The translations under genes were made by a program, and so were the position numbers. From Papilionanthe hookeriana x Papilionanthe teres (Eukaryota; Streptophyta; Magnoliopsida; Asparagales; Orchidaceae): 64,000 nt of DNA. Each line of letters opens with the position of its first letter. The stretch's first letter is position 1. Under the pieces are notes generated by a model. That model was not told where the DNA came from. It was given only the letters and a program-made list of their open reading frames with translations, and searched no databases. The stretch spans positions 55,225,740-55,289,739 of the forward strand of contig CM040421.1 of the NCBI GenBank assembly GCA_022702705.1, in the 5' to 3' direction. This document shows positions 13,354 through 24,238 of the stretch, in pieces.

Positions 13354-13888
13354 GGGTGATTATTAAATTCCATTAGGGCCTAAACTTTTAGCCTAAACCC
13401 AACCCCATTAGATTAAACCCAAAAACCCCCCAAAAAATTCAACCCAAGCCCATGGCCCATGAAGCCCATTGCCTATTCTTCATGGGTCACACAAGACCAA
13501 CACATATTAACATGTGGGGACACAAAATCCAAACCAAGCTTACTAAAAGAACTAAAAGACAAGCTTGGCACCACACATCATGGCGAAGACACATGGCACC
13601 TTGGTCATGGCTTCTTTGACCCACCCTTGGGGGAGCCGAACTAGGCCTTGGGGAGCCAAGTCCAGACCAAAGTTGGTCTTAGCCACCCACCAAAAGGTCT
13701 CCCAATCACCTTGATCATCTCCCCATGCGTCCATCTTCACCATTGGTGTCACCATGGGTTAAACCATGGAAACTTTCAAAAGCTTCTCCCCACTGCCAAA
13801 AACTCTTGAAATGTTTCTAAAAAATCTACTGAGGAGCCACGTGAGCTTCCTCATGGCAAGAAAAAACTTCTTTATGGCCTTTCATGGC

Positions 13889-13896
13889 TATTTAAG
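13889..13896 (+). promoter_or_regulatory. Candidate TATA box of X copy b
   Basis: TATTTAAG follows a GGCCTTTCATGGC stretch. The complete copy has TATTTAAAC at the matching place, followed by GGCCATGAAAGAG. The shared position supports transcription of X in the + direction. The call rests on motif and position only. Confidence 0.4.
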
Positions 13897-15354
13897 TAGG
13901 GAACTCGGAGCTCTTGAGACACACTAAGCTTCCAAGGAAACCCTCAAATCCTCTTGCACCCAATAGCAAAAATACTCCTCTTGGCTAGAGAAAATCATCC
14001 CCACCATTTTCAAGTTCATTTGGCCACTACAAAACCTTAATTTCACCACCCAATTCCTTGATATTTTTTTGCCCCGCATCAAATTCTCCAAATTATAAAT
14101 TTGACCTTTCCAAAAGCTTCCCTAAGCCTAAATACACTCTCCCCAATCAATATTATGCACTCCCACAACCTCAAACCTACTCCAAGACCAGAATACCTCA
14201 TTTGGTCGAGCTCATAGCAGGGCCAATTTTAAGTCAAATTGAGGAGCTTCGTTGCATCAAGGCTGTCGTCTCTATCAAGCCCAATCAAGGTGTCACCGCT
14301 TGGGACAAGGTAGGGTCAAAATTCCTAAATTTTGCTCTCATGTTGGTTTTTTATGAAAGTAATAAGCAATTCATGTCCATTGAACCATATAGATAGGTTT
14401 GTCTCACATAGATTAAGCAATAGAAAATAACCCCGAGTGATTTGGTTGATAATCAAGTGAGATATTAGGGTTTGATCTCCAATAGTTCTTGATTCTTTCT
14501 CCCATGCAAATGATGAACTAATTTTGTGCATTTCCATGTATTAGAATTGAACACAAATCGAGTCAAACCATAGAATGACGGAGGAGTGGAGCATCGAACC
14601 GTGGGACAGTGTGGCGCTTGTATGGAAAACGCAACCAATCGGTAGCGAACGCGTGGGCTTTCAACTTCGCAGAGGTTAAGGCGCATTGAGTCAGATAAGT
14701 AGTAAATTCTTGATTTTCCTATTTAATTAAATTTATAAAATGCCTAAAAACTTTAAAAATTCATAACTTTGGAAATAAAAATCACAAAAAATAAAATAAA
14801 ATACCTCTAAACATAGTGAATAGCGAGAAATATAATGAAAATAAAATTATAAATAAGTAACATATACTTAATTTTAATTAATTAAATACTCGAGAGAGTA
14901 TTGTAACCATTAAAAATTAAATACAAAGAGAAAAAATCTAAAATTTTGAGGGAAGTTTCCCCCTAATCTTGGGAACATCCTCTCATTTTTCCAAGGTCAG
15001 CGAAAGTTCCTATATTGAAAATGCCAAAATTTCTACCAAAATTATAATAATTTTCAAAAATAATTATAAAAATTTAAATAAAAATAAAAAAAAGCATACA
15101 AAAATGGAAATTAATAGGAAAATTTAGGTACTGAAATTAAACCCTAAAATGATGATTTTCACCCTTAAAAATTCTAAAAAAAAATTAGAAAGCTACGGGT
15201 AAAAATATAAAATTAAATTTTTACACCAGCCCAAATTGTCCACTAAACTTAAATTAAAACAATAAGTCAACCTTAGGAGCTTAACCCAATAGGGGTCTTA
15301 AGGGATTAACAACTTGGATACTCCTCTAGCCATGATAACACCCTTAACGACCCA

Positions 15355-15849
15355 CGATTAGCCAAATTTGAGCTTGAAATTGGTTTAGGTCTAGACTAAT
15401 TAGATCTAACCCAAATGGATTGACAGTTGAATCTAATCCAGTTGAGGTCAAGTCTGAAACCCAATTAGGTTTGACCTAGCTCATGTTCAACCTAGGTTTG
15501 ATTTAGGTCTAACCCAAATTAAACATAAATTAATCCAAACCTTTTTGGACTAACCCAAACTGGGCCTGAACCCTAACCCTTTAGGTCGAACCCAAATTAG
15601 ACCTAAGCCTAATCCTTTAAGTTTAACCCAAATTAGAAAAAAAAACCAAACCCTTTAAATCTAACCAAAATTAGACCTAAACCTCAAAACATTAAATTCT
15701 AACCTAAATTAGCCTAAACGAACCTAAACTTTTTAGGACTAACATAAATTAGGCCTAACCACAATCTAAACCTATTAGGTCTAACCCAAATTAGACCTAA
15801 ACCCTATACCTCTTTAGTCTAACCCAAATTAGGCCCAACATAAATCGTT
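15355..15849. repeat. Degenerate GGTCTAACCC / AGACCTAA tandem array, left part
   Basis: Words such as CTAACCCAAATTAGACCTAA recur with irregular spacing of roughly 25-35 bases. The array continues after element 1 at 28719, where the same words are seen, so it was one array of about 1.4 kb before the insertion. In the complete X copy the matching interval instead holds a TTAAA array. Confidence 0.7.
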
Positions 15850-15854
15850 AGGTC
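15850..15854. repeat. Target-site duplication, left (AGGTC)
   Basis: AGGTC lies directly before the 5' LTR and is repeated at 28719-28723 directly after the 3' LTR. Five bases is the standard Ty3/gypsy duplication. Confidence 0.9.
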
Positions 15855-17612
15855 TGATGCACCAAAAATATATACGGTTTTTGCTATATAATTTTACCCA
15901 ATTTTGGTGATATTGAACTTTGAAGAAAGGTATTTTCCATGATTTGTTGTAGGTATGATGATTTTAGGTAATTTGAGTGAAAAGAAGCAAAAAGGAATGA
16001 ATCCGGAGCAAAAAGAAGCAAAAAGGAGCAAAATGGTGGAAAATGTGTTCTGGCGCCGCCGGCGCCCAAATCCAGATACTTCAACATTTAAATCGCACGA
16101 TAGAGCGCCACCGACAACCTAACTAGCACCGCCGGTACCCGAAGTCGGTGGAGTTCAAATTTGAATAGCTTTGGCAAATTTTTAAAGGGATTCCTATGAA
16201 AACTCTTGGGATTTCATCCTTATCTTATGAGTAACTGCTTTTGGATGAAAAGTAGTGTGTCTTGTGTCTTCTAAAGTAGTTTTTAGTGAGTGTTAAGTGT
16301 TAGGGTTTAGGAGAAGAGATTGTAGAGTGAGCATTTGAGGGGAATTCTTATCTAAGGAGGGAAGGAGAAGAGGTAAAGTTAGATATTGCTTTTTCCTTTC
16401 CATTCTAATGAGAGAATCAAGTGTTGTAAAGAACAGAGAAGAGGATTCAATGGAACTTCAAGGGAATTGCAATGGGGAAGAGAAAGAGATAAGTTGTATT
16501 TTCTTTTGTGGTTTGTATGACTTTTCTTTTATATATAAAATCCATGTTTTATTTTATCTTCTCCATGAATTCTGAGTAGTCTCCCTTGTCTTTCTTCTTA
16601 CATAGAGATGTGATGATGGATTGATGTGGATTTGATGTTCTTTTAATGTAATGAAGAAATTGTGACGGTTTTTCATTTAGAACTTAATTTACTTTCGATT
16701 TGGCCAATTGAAATGTTAAAATATGTTGTTGAACATTAAGTGTGAACGGATTTAATGTCCTACAAAAATAATGAAAGACCTATTTAATTTCTATGGATGA
16801 ATTGCATAGTACATGGGAATTGAGTGCAAATAAATAGGGAAATGTGTTTTGATGGACTTCAATGTGAAGATTTCAGGGTGACAGGCTGAAATGCCCAAAT
16901 TGGTTCTAAGATTAGTAACTAATATCAAAGGTTAGCCTTCGAGTGAAGGATGAGTAAGAGCTCTGAAGTGAGAACCAGTATCCTCCCAGCCTAGCCTTAA
17001 AGTTAGTGACTAAACTTAGAATATGTCAATGTTCTTTTCTTGCTTAGAAGAGGGAGTACACTTTTAAGGGTAAAGAATCATCTATGCTCCTATTTGGCAC
17101 AATAATATAGATAATTGTTCCATATCAATCCACACATCATATTCTCATTGCAAGAGGAAAGATACTTTTCTCATATATCGAAAACCTTTCAAATACTTAG
17201 TTTAGTGTGTATGTTCGTTAATTCTTTTCTTAAAGTTGTTAGAAGTTATTGTAGTTAGTTAATTGTTACTATTTAGTTGTTATTACTATTTTCTGCATAG
17301 TAGTAGTAAGTCGTAAACCTTAATTTTAGTGCTTATTACATATTGTGTAATTCTTTCTTAAAAACTTCAAAATTTCCATATGGATGGATATCCAGGACTC
17401 CATTAGAGCCCTGTATTACTTGATACGATACGTATACTTGCGTTGAATGCTTGGACTTCACAAAATTATTATAAATCTATAAATCTGACTTCATATATTC
17501 TTGCAAAATATAAGTCTGCCGCATCAAGTTTTTGCGCCGTTTTCGGGGATTAAATCTTCTAGCAGTAGTATCAAATTCTTGCATTTTTAAGTATATATAA
17601 AGTCGAGGATCA
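15855..17612 (+). repeat. 5' LTR of element 1 (1758 bp)
   Basis: It runs from TGATGCACC to GAGGATCA. The 3' LTR (26948-28718) is the same sequence with substitutions and small indels. A 150-base comparison near 16445 and 27545 shows about nine differences. Contents in order: a GC-rich GGCGCCGCCGGCGCC module (about 16035-16150), a pyrimidine/purine leader, a conserved block at 16953-16996, a GATACGATACGTATACTTGC stretch (17421), a fossil primer site (17532-17549), then the LTR end. The short open frames inside are not genes. Confidence 0.93.
17532..17549 (+). other. Fossil primer-binding-site copy inside the LTR
   Basis: GCATCAAGTTTTTGCGCCGT followed by TTTCGGGGA repeats the true junction GGATCAAGTTTTTGGCGCCG / TTGCCCGGGA found 87 bases later. 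It includes both an LTR-end-like CATCA and a primer-site-like run. The 3' LTR has it too (28639-28655), as expected for LTR sequence. Confidence 0.75.
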
Positions 17613-17618
17613 AGTTTT

Positions 17619-17635
17619 TGGCGCCGTTGCCCGGG
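17619..17635 (+). promoter_or_regulatory. Primer-binding site, tRNA-Asp type
   Basis: TGGCGCCGTTGCCCGGG starts six bases after the LTR end. The usual Athila primer site, complementary to the 3' end of tRNA-Asp, is TGGCGCCGTTGCCGGGG, so this copy has one mismatch. It primes minus-strand DNA synthesis. Confidence 0.88.
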
Positions 17636-17729
17636 AAAAGTAACAGAGCTAAGAAAGAAAAAATTCAATAACGAAGTAAGTTTATTTTGTAGTGTGTAAT
17701 TGTGTGTTTGTTTACCTTTATAAAAGTAC

Positions 17730-18660
17730 TTGTGTTTGTATATGCACAGTAACAGATCTATAAGTTTAGTGCCTTACGATTCAGAGTTAGAGCGTACTGT
17801 CAGAAAAATTAGAAAACAACAAAAACAAATTGAAAATCCTTGCAAAATGGCGAATATTCAAGATAATCAAAGAAATGAAATTGGAAATTTGCCAAGACCT
17901 TTAAGAGATTATGCTAACCCAACAGCAGATGAAATTCACATAACTATTCAAAATCCTGAAGTTGCTGCTAAATCATTTAAACTTAAACCTGTTATTATCC
18001 AAATGGTACAAAATAATCAATTTGGAGGAACGCCTAATGAGGATCCAAATTTACATCTCACTAGTTTTTTAGAAATGTGTGCTACTTTTAAATATGATGG
18101 AGTGTCTAGTGACGCTGTCAGACTTAGACTTTTTCCTTTTTCATTAAGGGATAAGGCTAAGGCGTGGTTAAATTCTTAGCACCTAGATCTATTAGAACTT
18201 GGGGAGAATTATCTTAAAAGTTTCTATCAAAATATTTCACTCCCTCAAAGACTGTTAAACTAAGAAATGATATTACATCTTTTTGTCAGTTTGAAGGAGA
18301 GTCAATATATGAAGCTTGAGAGAGATTTAAAGATCTTCTTAGGAAGTGCTCACATCATGCTTTACTAGATTGGTTGATAATTCAAACATTTTATAATGGA
18401 TTAGTGGGATCATTGAGATCTATAATAGATGCTGCTGCTGGTGGATCATTAATGTCAAAACCTTTTGATGAAGCATACGCATTAAATGAAGAAATGGATA
18501 CTAATAATTTTCAATGACCCTCTGAATGGGTAAATCTTTAGAGAGTAGCTAGTGTTCATGATTCAGATATGATGACTATGGTAGTTTCTCAAATTGCAGC
18601 CCTTTCAAAGAAAATAGATCAATATGGAAGACCATTCCTACGACTACTAGATAGTTTATC
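17730..18660 (+). pseudogene. gag: Athila gag, broken
   Basis: Gag forms the particle that packages element RNA. The reading frame starts at 17730 (an in-frame ATG at 17847 is a plausible alternative) and runs 149 codons to a stop at 18177. It holds RDYANPTADEIH and RLRLFPFSLRDKAKAWLNS, the capsid-domain core of Athila-type gag. Next to element 2, two bases are missing at the LNS(L)A codons, causing the stop. The frame then continues in pieces with TGA in place of Trp in the E-A-W-E-R-F and N-F-Q-W-P motifs. From about 18625 the sequence jumps straight to protease wording: about 1.1 kb (gag C-terminus, Asn-rich linker, most of protease) present in element 2 is absent. Confidence 0.88.
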
Positions 18661-18663
18661 AAT

Positions 18664-19185
18664 ATGGAGGAAGATAAAGAAATTCCAATCATTTTGGGAA
18701 GACAATTTCTTGCTAGTGTAAGAGCGGTAATTGATGTTCAAAAAGGAGAATTAATTATGAAAGTTAACGATCAAGAGGCAACCTTTAATATTTTAAAATC
18801 TATGAAGTATCCCTCAATGGAAAAAGATAATGAATGCTTTAGAATGGTGGTCTGTGATTACTTGAGAAATGATAATTTTGAAAATGTATTTGAAAAAGAA
18901 GAAGAATATAAAAATATGTTTGAAGAAGAAAGTGAAGATGAAGAAAATTCTGATAGTAAGAAGAATGAAGATTTGGAGTATGTTCAGGAAAGATTCGAAA
19001 TATTAGACACTATGGAAGGTGGAGATAAAAGCTTAGTTCCATCTATCATCAAACCTCCTAAACTTGAAATGGAAATTCTCCCTAATCATTTAAAGTATAT
19101 GTTTTTAGGAGAATCATCTACCTTGCCTGTTATTGTATCTTCGGAGTTAACGATTTTCAAGAATATAAGTTGTTGGAATCTTTAA
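18664..19185 (+). pseudogene. Protease C-terminus and linker to RT, broken
   Basis: The frame opens with EEDKEIPIILGRQFLASVRA, the end of the retropepsin domain (ILGRxFLA flap-end motif), then VIDVQKGELIMKVNDQEATF and a Glu/Asp-rich linker before the RT. The catalytic DLGAS motif is lost with the upstream deletion, so no working protease is possible. A frameshift near 19185 breaks entry into the RT; element 2 shows the expected continuation. Confidence 0.85.
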
Positions 19186-20781
19186 AAATATATAAGAAAG
19201 TTTTAGAAGGACTTTGAAAAATATTAAAGGAGTTAGTCCTTCGATTTGTATGCACAAAAATTTATTAGATGAAGAACATAAACTGAGAGTTGATCCGAAA
19301 AGGAGACTGAATCCTATAAAGAAAGAAGTAGTTAAGAAAGAGATTTTAAAATGGCTGGATGCTGAAATTATTTATCCTATTTCGGATAGTGCTTAGGTGA
19401 GTCTAATACATTGTGTACCAAAAAAGGGAGGAGTGACTGTTGAAGTGAATAAATGTAATGAAATTATACCCACGAGACAAATTAATGGATGACTAATTTG
19501 TATTGACTATAGTAAATTAAATGTCACCACCAGAGAGATCACTTCCCTCTTCCTTTTCTCGATCAAATGTTAGATAGACTTGATGGACACAAGTACTACT
19601 ATTTTCTAGATGGATATACTGGTTGCCATCAAATACCTATTGCTCCTAAGGATCAAGAAAAGACAACATTTACTAGAACTTATGGAACCTTTGCTTTTCG
19701 AAGAATGCCTTTTGGACTATGTAACGCACCTGCAACATTTCAGAGATGTATGATGTCTATCTTCAGTAGTACGATAGATAATGGAGTAGAAGTTTTTATG
19801 GACGATTTCTCTGTATTCCGGACTTCATTTGAAATTTGTTTGGAAAACTTAGCAAAAGTTTTGGAGTTTTGTGAGAAAACAAATCTAGTTCTGAATTGGG
19901 AGAAATGTCAATTTATGGTTGCAGGAGGAATTGTGCTTGGGCATAAAATTTCTGAACATGGTATGGAGGTTGACCCTGCTAAAATTAGAGTGATTGAGAG
20001 ATTCCTGCCACCCACTACTACTGTGAGAGAGGTAAGGAGTTTCTTAGGACACGCTGGATTTTACAGCCAATATATTAAAGATTTTTCTAAATTTACTAAA
20101 CATTTGTGCCGAATTTTAGAAAATGATAGAAATTTTGATTTTAATGATGAATGCTTAAGAGTTTTTGAATTATTTAAAGAAAATTAATCACTGCACCTAT
20201 AATTGTTTCACCCGATTGGAAAAAATCATTTGAACTTATGTGTGATGTTAGTTATTATGCAATCGGAGTAGCATTGGGGCAAAGTCATGATAAAGTTTTC
20301 AAAGTCATTTACTATGTTAGTAAAACTCTTAATGAGACTCAAATTAATTATACCACAACTAAAAGAGAATTATTAGTTATAGTGTTTTCTTTTGAAAAAT
20401 TTAGACCGTATTTAATTGGAGCTAAAATTATTGTGCATACAGACCATTCGGCTATCAAATATCTAATGCAAAAGAAGGATGCAAAACCTGGACTCATTAG
20501 ATGGATACTTCTTCTGCAAGAATTTGATTTTATGATAGTTGATAGGAATGGAGCTGATAATCAAATAACTGATCATCTGTCCAGAATAGAATATGATAAA
20601 TTATCTGAATTTGAGAAAGAAATTACTGAAATTTTCCCTGATGAGCAACTCTATACTATTATAGGAAGTAGTTTGCCTTGGTATGCTGATATTGTGAATT
20701 ATATTGTAAGTGATATTGTACCACCTGATTTAACAAGGCAACAACAAAAGAAGTTTAAATATGATGTAAAATTCTATTTTT
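19186..20781 (+). pseudogene. pol: Reverse transcriptase and RNase H, broken
   Basis: It copies element RNA into DNA. The readable parts are a finger segment with stops (19214-19530, including an in-frame TGA where element 2 has Trp in its T-G-W-R-I motif), then 19567-20187 with FRRMPFGLCNAPATFQRCMM and the catalytic FMDD at 19795-19806. After a one-base shift near 20187, RNase H follows (20238-20789) with YYAIGVALGQ, TKRELLVIV and HTDHSAIKYLM, so its acidic residues look kept. The sequence near 19530-19560 is also shifted against element 2. The domains are of normal length for Athila; the gene is dead. Confidence 0.93.
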
Positions 20782-21965
20782 TTGGATGAGCCCTATCTAT
20801 ATAAACAGTGTAAAGATCTGATTATTAGGAAATGTGTGCCACAAGAAGAAACAAATTTCATCATTCAACGATGTCACGATTCTGAATTTAGAGGTCATTT
20901 TGGTGTTGATAAAATTGCTTTTAAGATTCTACAATCTAGATTTTATTGGCCTACTATTTTTAGAGATGTTTATAGATATATTAAATCATGTGATCGGTGT
21001 CAGAGAGTAGGTAATATCTCTAGAAGAATTGAAATGTCTCTAAATTATAATTTGGAAGTTGAAATTTTTGATTTATGGGGATTAGATTTTATGGGACCAT
21101 TTACTCCTTCATTTGGAAATCTATATATATTGGTTGTCATTGATTATGTCTCGAAATGGATTGAAGCTGTTGCTTTACCTAGATGTGATGCTCAGAGTGT
21201 TTCAAAATTTTTAAAGAAATATATATTTACAAGATATGGAATGCCGAGAGTAATCATAACTAATGGTGGATTCCATTTCAGGAATAATCAAATTAAGAGA
21301 TTAATTGAGAAATATAATATCATTCATAGAATCTCTACTGCTTATCGTCCCCAGACTAGTGGTTTAGCAGAAGTTTCTAATCGTAAAACTATAAGAATTC
21401 TAGAGTAAATTGTAGATAATCATAAATTATATTGGTCTCCTCGATTAGATACTGCGTTATGGGCTTATAGAACTGCTTTTAAAACCCCTATTGGAATGTC
21501 TCTTTATAGACTAGTGTTTGGTAAGATTTGTCATTTACTAGTTGAATTAGAGCATAAAGCATATTGGGCGATGAAAGAGTTAAATTTTAATTTGAAAAAT
21601 GCTGGAGAGAAAAGATTTATGCAGTTGAATGAATTGTAAGAGATTAGAAATGCATCTTATTACGATGATAGGATCTATAAAGAGAAAAGGAAATTATGCA
21701 TGATCGGAATATATTGAAAAAGAACTTGGAATATGGACAAAAAGTTTCATTATACAGCACAAGATTGAAGTTTTTTCCTGGAAAGCTCAAGTCTAGATGG
21801 TTAGGACCTTTTACAGTTGTAAAAGTTCATTCTTTTGGAGCTGTTGATATTAAAGATCCTGATACTGGAAATATTTTGAAGGTTTATGGGCATCGATTAA
21901 AGCCTTACTTTGACGGGTTTCAACCTGATTTCAAAAAGGTTTTAATGCTGAGTCATCTCGATTAA
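20782..21965 (+). pseudogene. pol: Integrase, broken, with a lost catalytic Asp
   Basis: It inserts element DNA into the genome. The zinc finger is complete: CHDSEFRGHFG followed by SCDRCQR (His, His, Cys, Cys; about 20870-21003). The core has LDFMGPF for the first Asp. The second Asp is Asn in this copy (ITNGGFHF, codon at 21262-21264), and the Glu is in LAEVSNR. A stop at 21406 and later shifts split the C-terminal part. That part ends in SRWLGPFTVVKV and HRLKPYFDGF, the GPF/Y-type tail of Athila elements, with no chromodomain. The pol region ends near 21963. Confidence 0.92.
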
Positions 21966-21980
21966 CTAAATGTTTTTTTG

Positions 21981-22023
21981 GACTAACGACGTTAAACCAA
22001 ACGCTTTATGAGAGGCAACCCAT
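21981..22023 (+). promoter_or_regulatory. Conserved motif directly after pol
   Basis: ACGACGTTAAACCAAACGCT followed by TTATGAGAGGCAACCCATA lies 17 bases after the pol stop. Element 2 has a nearly identical string at 55294-55331 although its flanks differ. A similar string is, to my knowledge, common at this place in plant Athila/Tat-type elements. Its function is unknown; a role in expression of the downstream ORFs is an inference. Confidence 0.6.
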
Positions 22024-22189
22024 ATGTATCTTTGTGGTGTGTTTGCTTGTCTGTTGTAGTTGTGCTTTTTAGATAGTTGTTTTTGAATCCTAATTACTCC
22101 TAAATACTTTAAAAATTGATAAAGGATGGATCGAATCGAGATATTGGAATATTTTGGACCAAACCAAGTTAGGTGAGAATTTTTTACCA

Positions 22190-22285
22190 CTAGCGCCGCC
22201 GGCGCCAAAATGGGCGCTGCCGACGCCCTATCATATTTCCTTCACTGAACTTGCCTGTTTAAGCGTCCCCGGCGCCTAAAATCTG
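22190..22285 (+). repeat. GC-rich module before ORF A (element 1)
   Basis: The sequence holds GCGCCGCCGGCGCC, then GGGCGCTGCCGACGCCC, a 33-base AT-richer spacer, and GCGTCCCCGGCGCC. It resembles the modules at about 16035-16150 (LTR) and 23971-24062 (before ORF B) in word order. It lies about 140 bases before the ORF A start. Confidence 0.7.
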
Positions 22286-22420
22286 TTGGATGGTTTTTAA
22301 GTTTCAAAATGCGAGTTTTGGCAGTTTTTGGCGGGATCTTCGTCCTTATAACTCCCTAAACTTCATTTTTGACTTCTTAACTCCAGAAAAACGAAAACCA
22401 CCAATCCCAATTCATATTCT

Positions 22421-23589
22421 ATGGATTCCTTTCCCATTGAAACCCCTCAATTTTGTGTTTTCAACCGAAGGAAGTTCATAAGTTTTGAAGCGCAGCGTTT
22501 GTTCAACAAAGTGATGATGAAAAGGAGGATTATTAAGGAAAGAGGCTTCATAAATCGAGGTATGGATAATCCTACTACTATAATTGAAGAAATTATTAAA
22601 AAGACACGTTGGGAAGTGCTTTGCTACACTACCGCTGCCTTTGTTGTTCCCGTCGTGAAAGAGTTTTATGCAAATCTTCACGGGATCAACCAAGGGTTCG
22701 TATTTGTGCATAGTAGATTTGTTCAGTTCACTCATGCATGAATCAACGATCTCTTTATGATCGAGAACGTACCTATTTACCATTATTCTAATTTCAATGC
22801 CACGAGGGATAATATGAATGATGTGTATCGATATCTGACGGATGAGAATGAAGAATGGGAAGTTAGAGAGAATTGATATATTAGTTTCCAATCTACATCT
22901 CTCAATCCAATATCGAAGCAGTGGCACTAATTTATTTCGACAAAGATATTTTTGACATTGAAGATTAGCAAGGTAACCAAGGAAAGCGCCATTTTGAATT
23001 TCTGTATTCAAACTGGTAAGCTGGTTGACATTGGTAATATTATTGTGAAATTAGTACTTGGATTAATTGTGCATGGATCTAAATATAGGCTTGGACACCC
23101 GTCCACCACATTTCTGTTATGTAGTCAGTCACAGGTTCCTTATGAAAGTTGGGAAAGCTTCTTCTTCCATGGAGGCCTATTGATCCAACTAATCCCTACG
23201 ACTACCAGATAGTTGGAGATGAAGATGACATGAATTTACTTGCTAATCAACCAACACAGACTTCATAGTCGATTCAACCCTATTTTCCTGAAGGTTCCAG
23301 AATGATATTGAAAAGGATCAAACAATTGGAGATTGAGGTACGAAACGTTATAAATGCAATCAATAACATTTTTGATTTATTCGATCATATAGATTAGAGA
23401 ATGAAAGAGCAATTCGATCACACTGGTTGAATTGAGATGGGCTTGATCAATATGATGAAGAAGAACGCGGTGATTGCCGAGGAATCATCTGACAAATTTC
23501 CATTTCGTCCATTCTAAAACTTGTTTGTGTATCAACAATCAATTGGAGACATTAGAGGATAGGATAGTTCTGAAAGTGATGTAGAGTAA
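22421..23589 (+). pseudogene. Accessory ORF A, putative plant transposon protein family, broken
   Basis: The start is ATG at 22421, at the same place as in element 2 (55736). The opening frame of 106 codons holds FNRRKFISFEAQRLFNKVMM, then TRWEVLCYTT and VVKEFYANLHGINQ. It is followed by a stop and continues in frame with LTDENEEWEVREN, FISTKIF, ESAILNFCIQTGK and GHPSTTFLLC to about 23200. It then shifts and runs to about 23589 with a C-terminal R-I-K-Q-L-E-I-E-V-type coiled-coil stretch. The pattern W-E-x-x-C-Y ... EFYANL ... W-H-x-F-I ... A-I-L-N-x-C-I ... G-H-P matches, as I remember it, the family described as putative plant transposon protein, of unknown function. The paralog ORF B follows. 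Confidence 0.75.
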
Positions 23590-23970
23590 TTGATGGATTC
23601 TACTTATGTTTGTTGTGTGTCTAGTTTGCTTTGCTTAGTTATGTTTGGTTTGTGTAGTATTTGCTTTGAGATTTGAATTTGGATTTGGATGTGTTTACTT
23701 TCATTGTGTGCTTAGATCTTAGTGCTTGCCTATCGTAGAATACTTGCTAAACTAAACATCTAAGAATAGTTTGTTTCAATGAACATATTTAGTGTCTATG
23801 ATGTAAATTGGATTTTATATATATAAGATTGTTGTGTATTGTTTGTGCGAAAAATTGTGTTAATTATTGCTTATTGGATGATGTAAATGCCTATTGAAGA
23901 GTTAAACATCATTGTGGACATCAAAACAATCAAAATTATGAAAAAATTTTGGACCCAGAAAATATTTTAA
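23590..23970 (+). other. Spacer between ORF A and module B
   Basis: A TG-rich, AT-rich non-coding spacer with GTTTGTGTAG and TTTGCTTTG words. Element 2 has an equivalent spacer at 56894-57280 with similar wording (TTAGATCTTAGT in both). I see no gene in it. Confidence 0.5.
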
Positions 23971-24062
23971 ACTGGCGCCGGTGGCACCAGAATGGGTGCC
24001 GCCGGCACCCAAATCTAGAGAGTTTGGCTAATTTATTTAAATAGAGCGCTGCCGACGCCCGA
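23971..24062 (+). repeat. GC-rich module before ORF B (element 1)
   Basis: The sequence holds TGGCGCCGGTGGCACC, AGAATGGGTGCCGCC, GGCACCCAAATCTAGAGA, a TTTATTTAAATAGAGCG stretch and GCTGCCGACGCCCG. The 3' LTR at 27146-27260 has the same series with substitutions (AGAATGGACGTCGCTGG, TACCCAAATCCAGAGAC, TAGAGCACCGCCGG), so the two clearly share a source. Confidence 0.75.
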
Positions 24063-24238
24063 ACCCAGAAAAAGGCCTAAAACCCTCGATTTCGTGATTT
24101 TTGCCCTGGGACCCGCAAATTCTTCCATTTCCATCGTCTTCCTCCTCCATTTTCACGATTTTGAAGATCTAGGGCTTGCTAGTTCTCAGATTTAAGGAGA
24201 TTTCAAGGCTTTTAGACACCGGATTTGCACTTCTCTTG

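Larger units (their letters stand above)
12820..15849 (+). mobile_element. Family X copy b, 5' part (split by Athila element 1)
   Basis: It starts with TGTTAGGTCTTAACCC, like the TGTTGACCTC start of the complete unit. Downstream blocks match copy c in order: a TATTTAAG promoter-like box (13889), CTCGAG-type leader sequence at 14000-14300, and a segment at 14650-14850 that closely follows 45721-45890 (TAAGTAG, TTTTCCTATTTAATTAA, CATAACTTTG, AAAATCA, AAATAAAATA). From about 15360 the sequence becomes a degenerate array of GGTCTAACCCAAATTAGACC-like words, in which element 1 is inserted. The copy resumes at 28719. The frames here, including the 112-codon one at 14058, show no family motif. Confidence 0.6.

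Noticed and set aside
14058..14396. 112-codon frame in X copy b
   Set aside because: No family motif, and the matching part of copy c does not keep the frame.
22412..23011. 199-codon minus-strand frame
   Set aside because: It lies opposite accessory ORF A, which has a recognisable family pattern on the plus strand. The minus reading has no motif.
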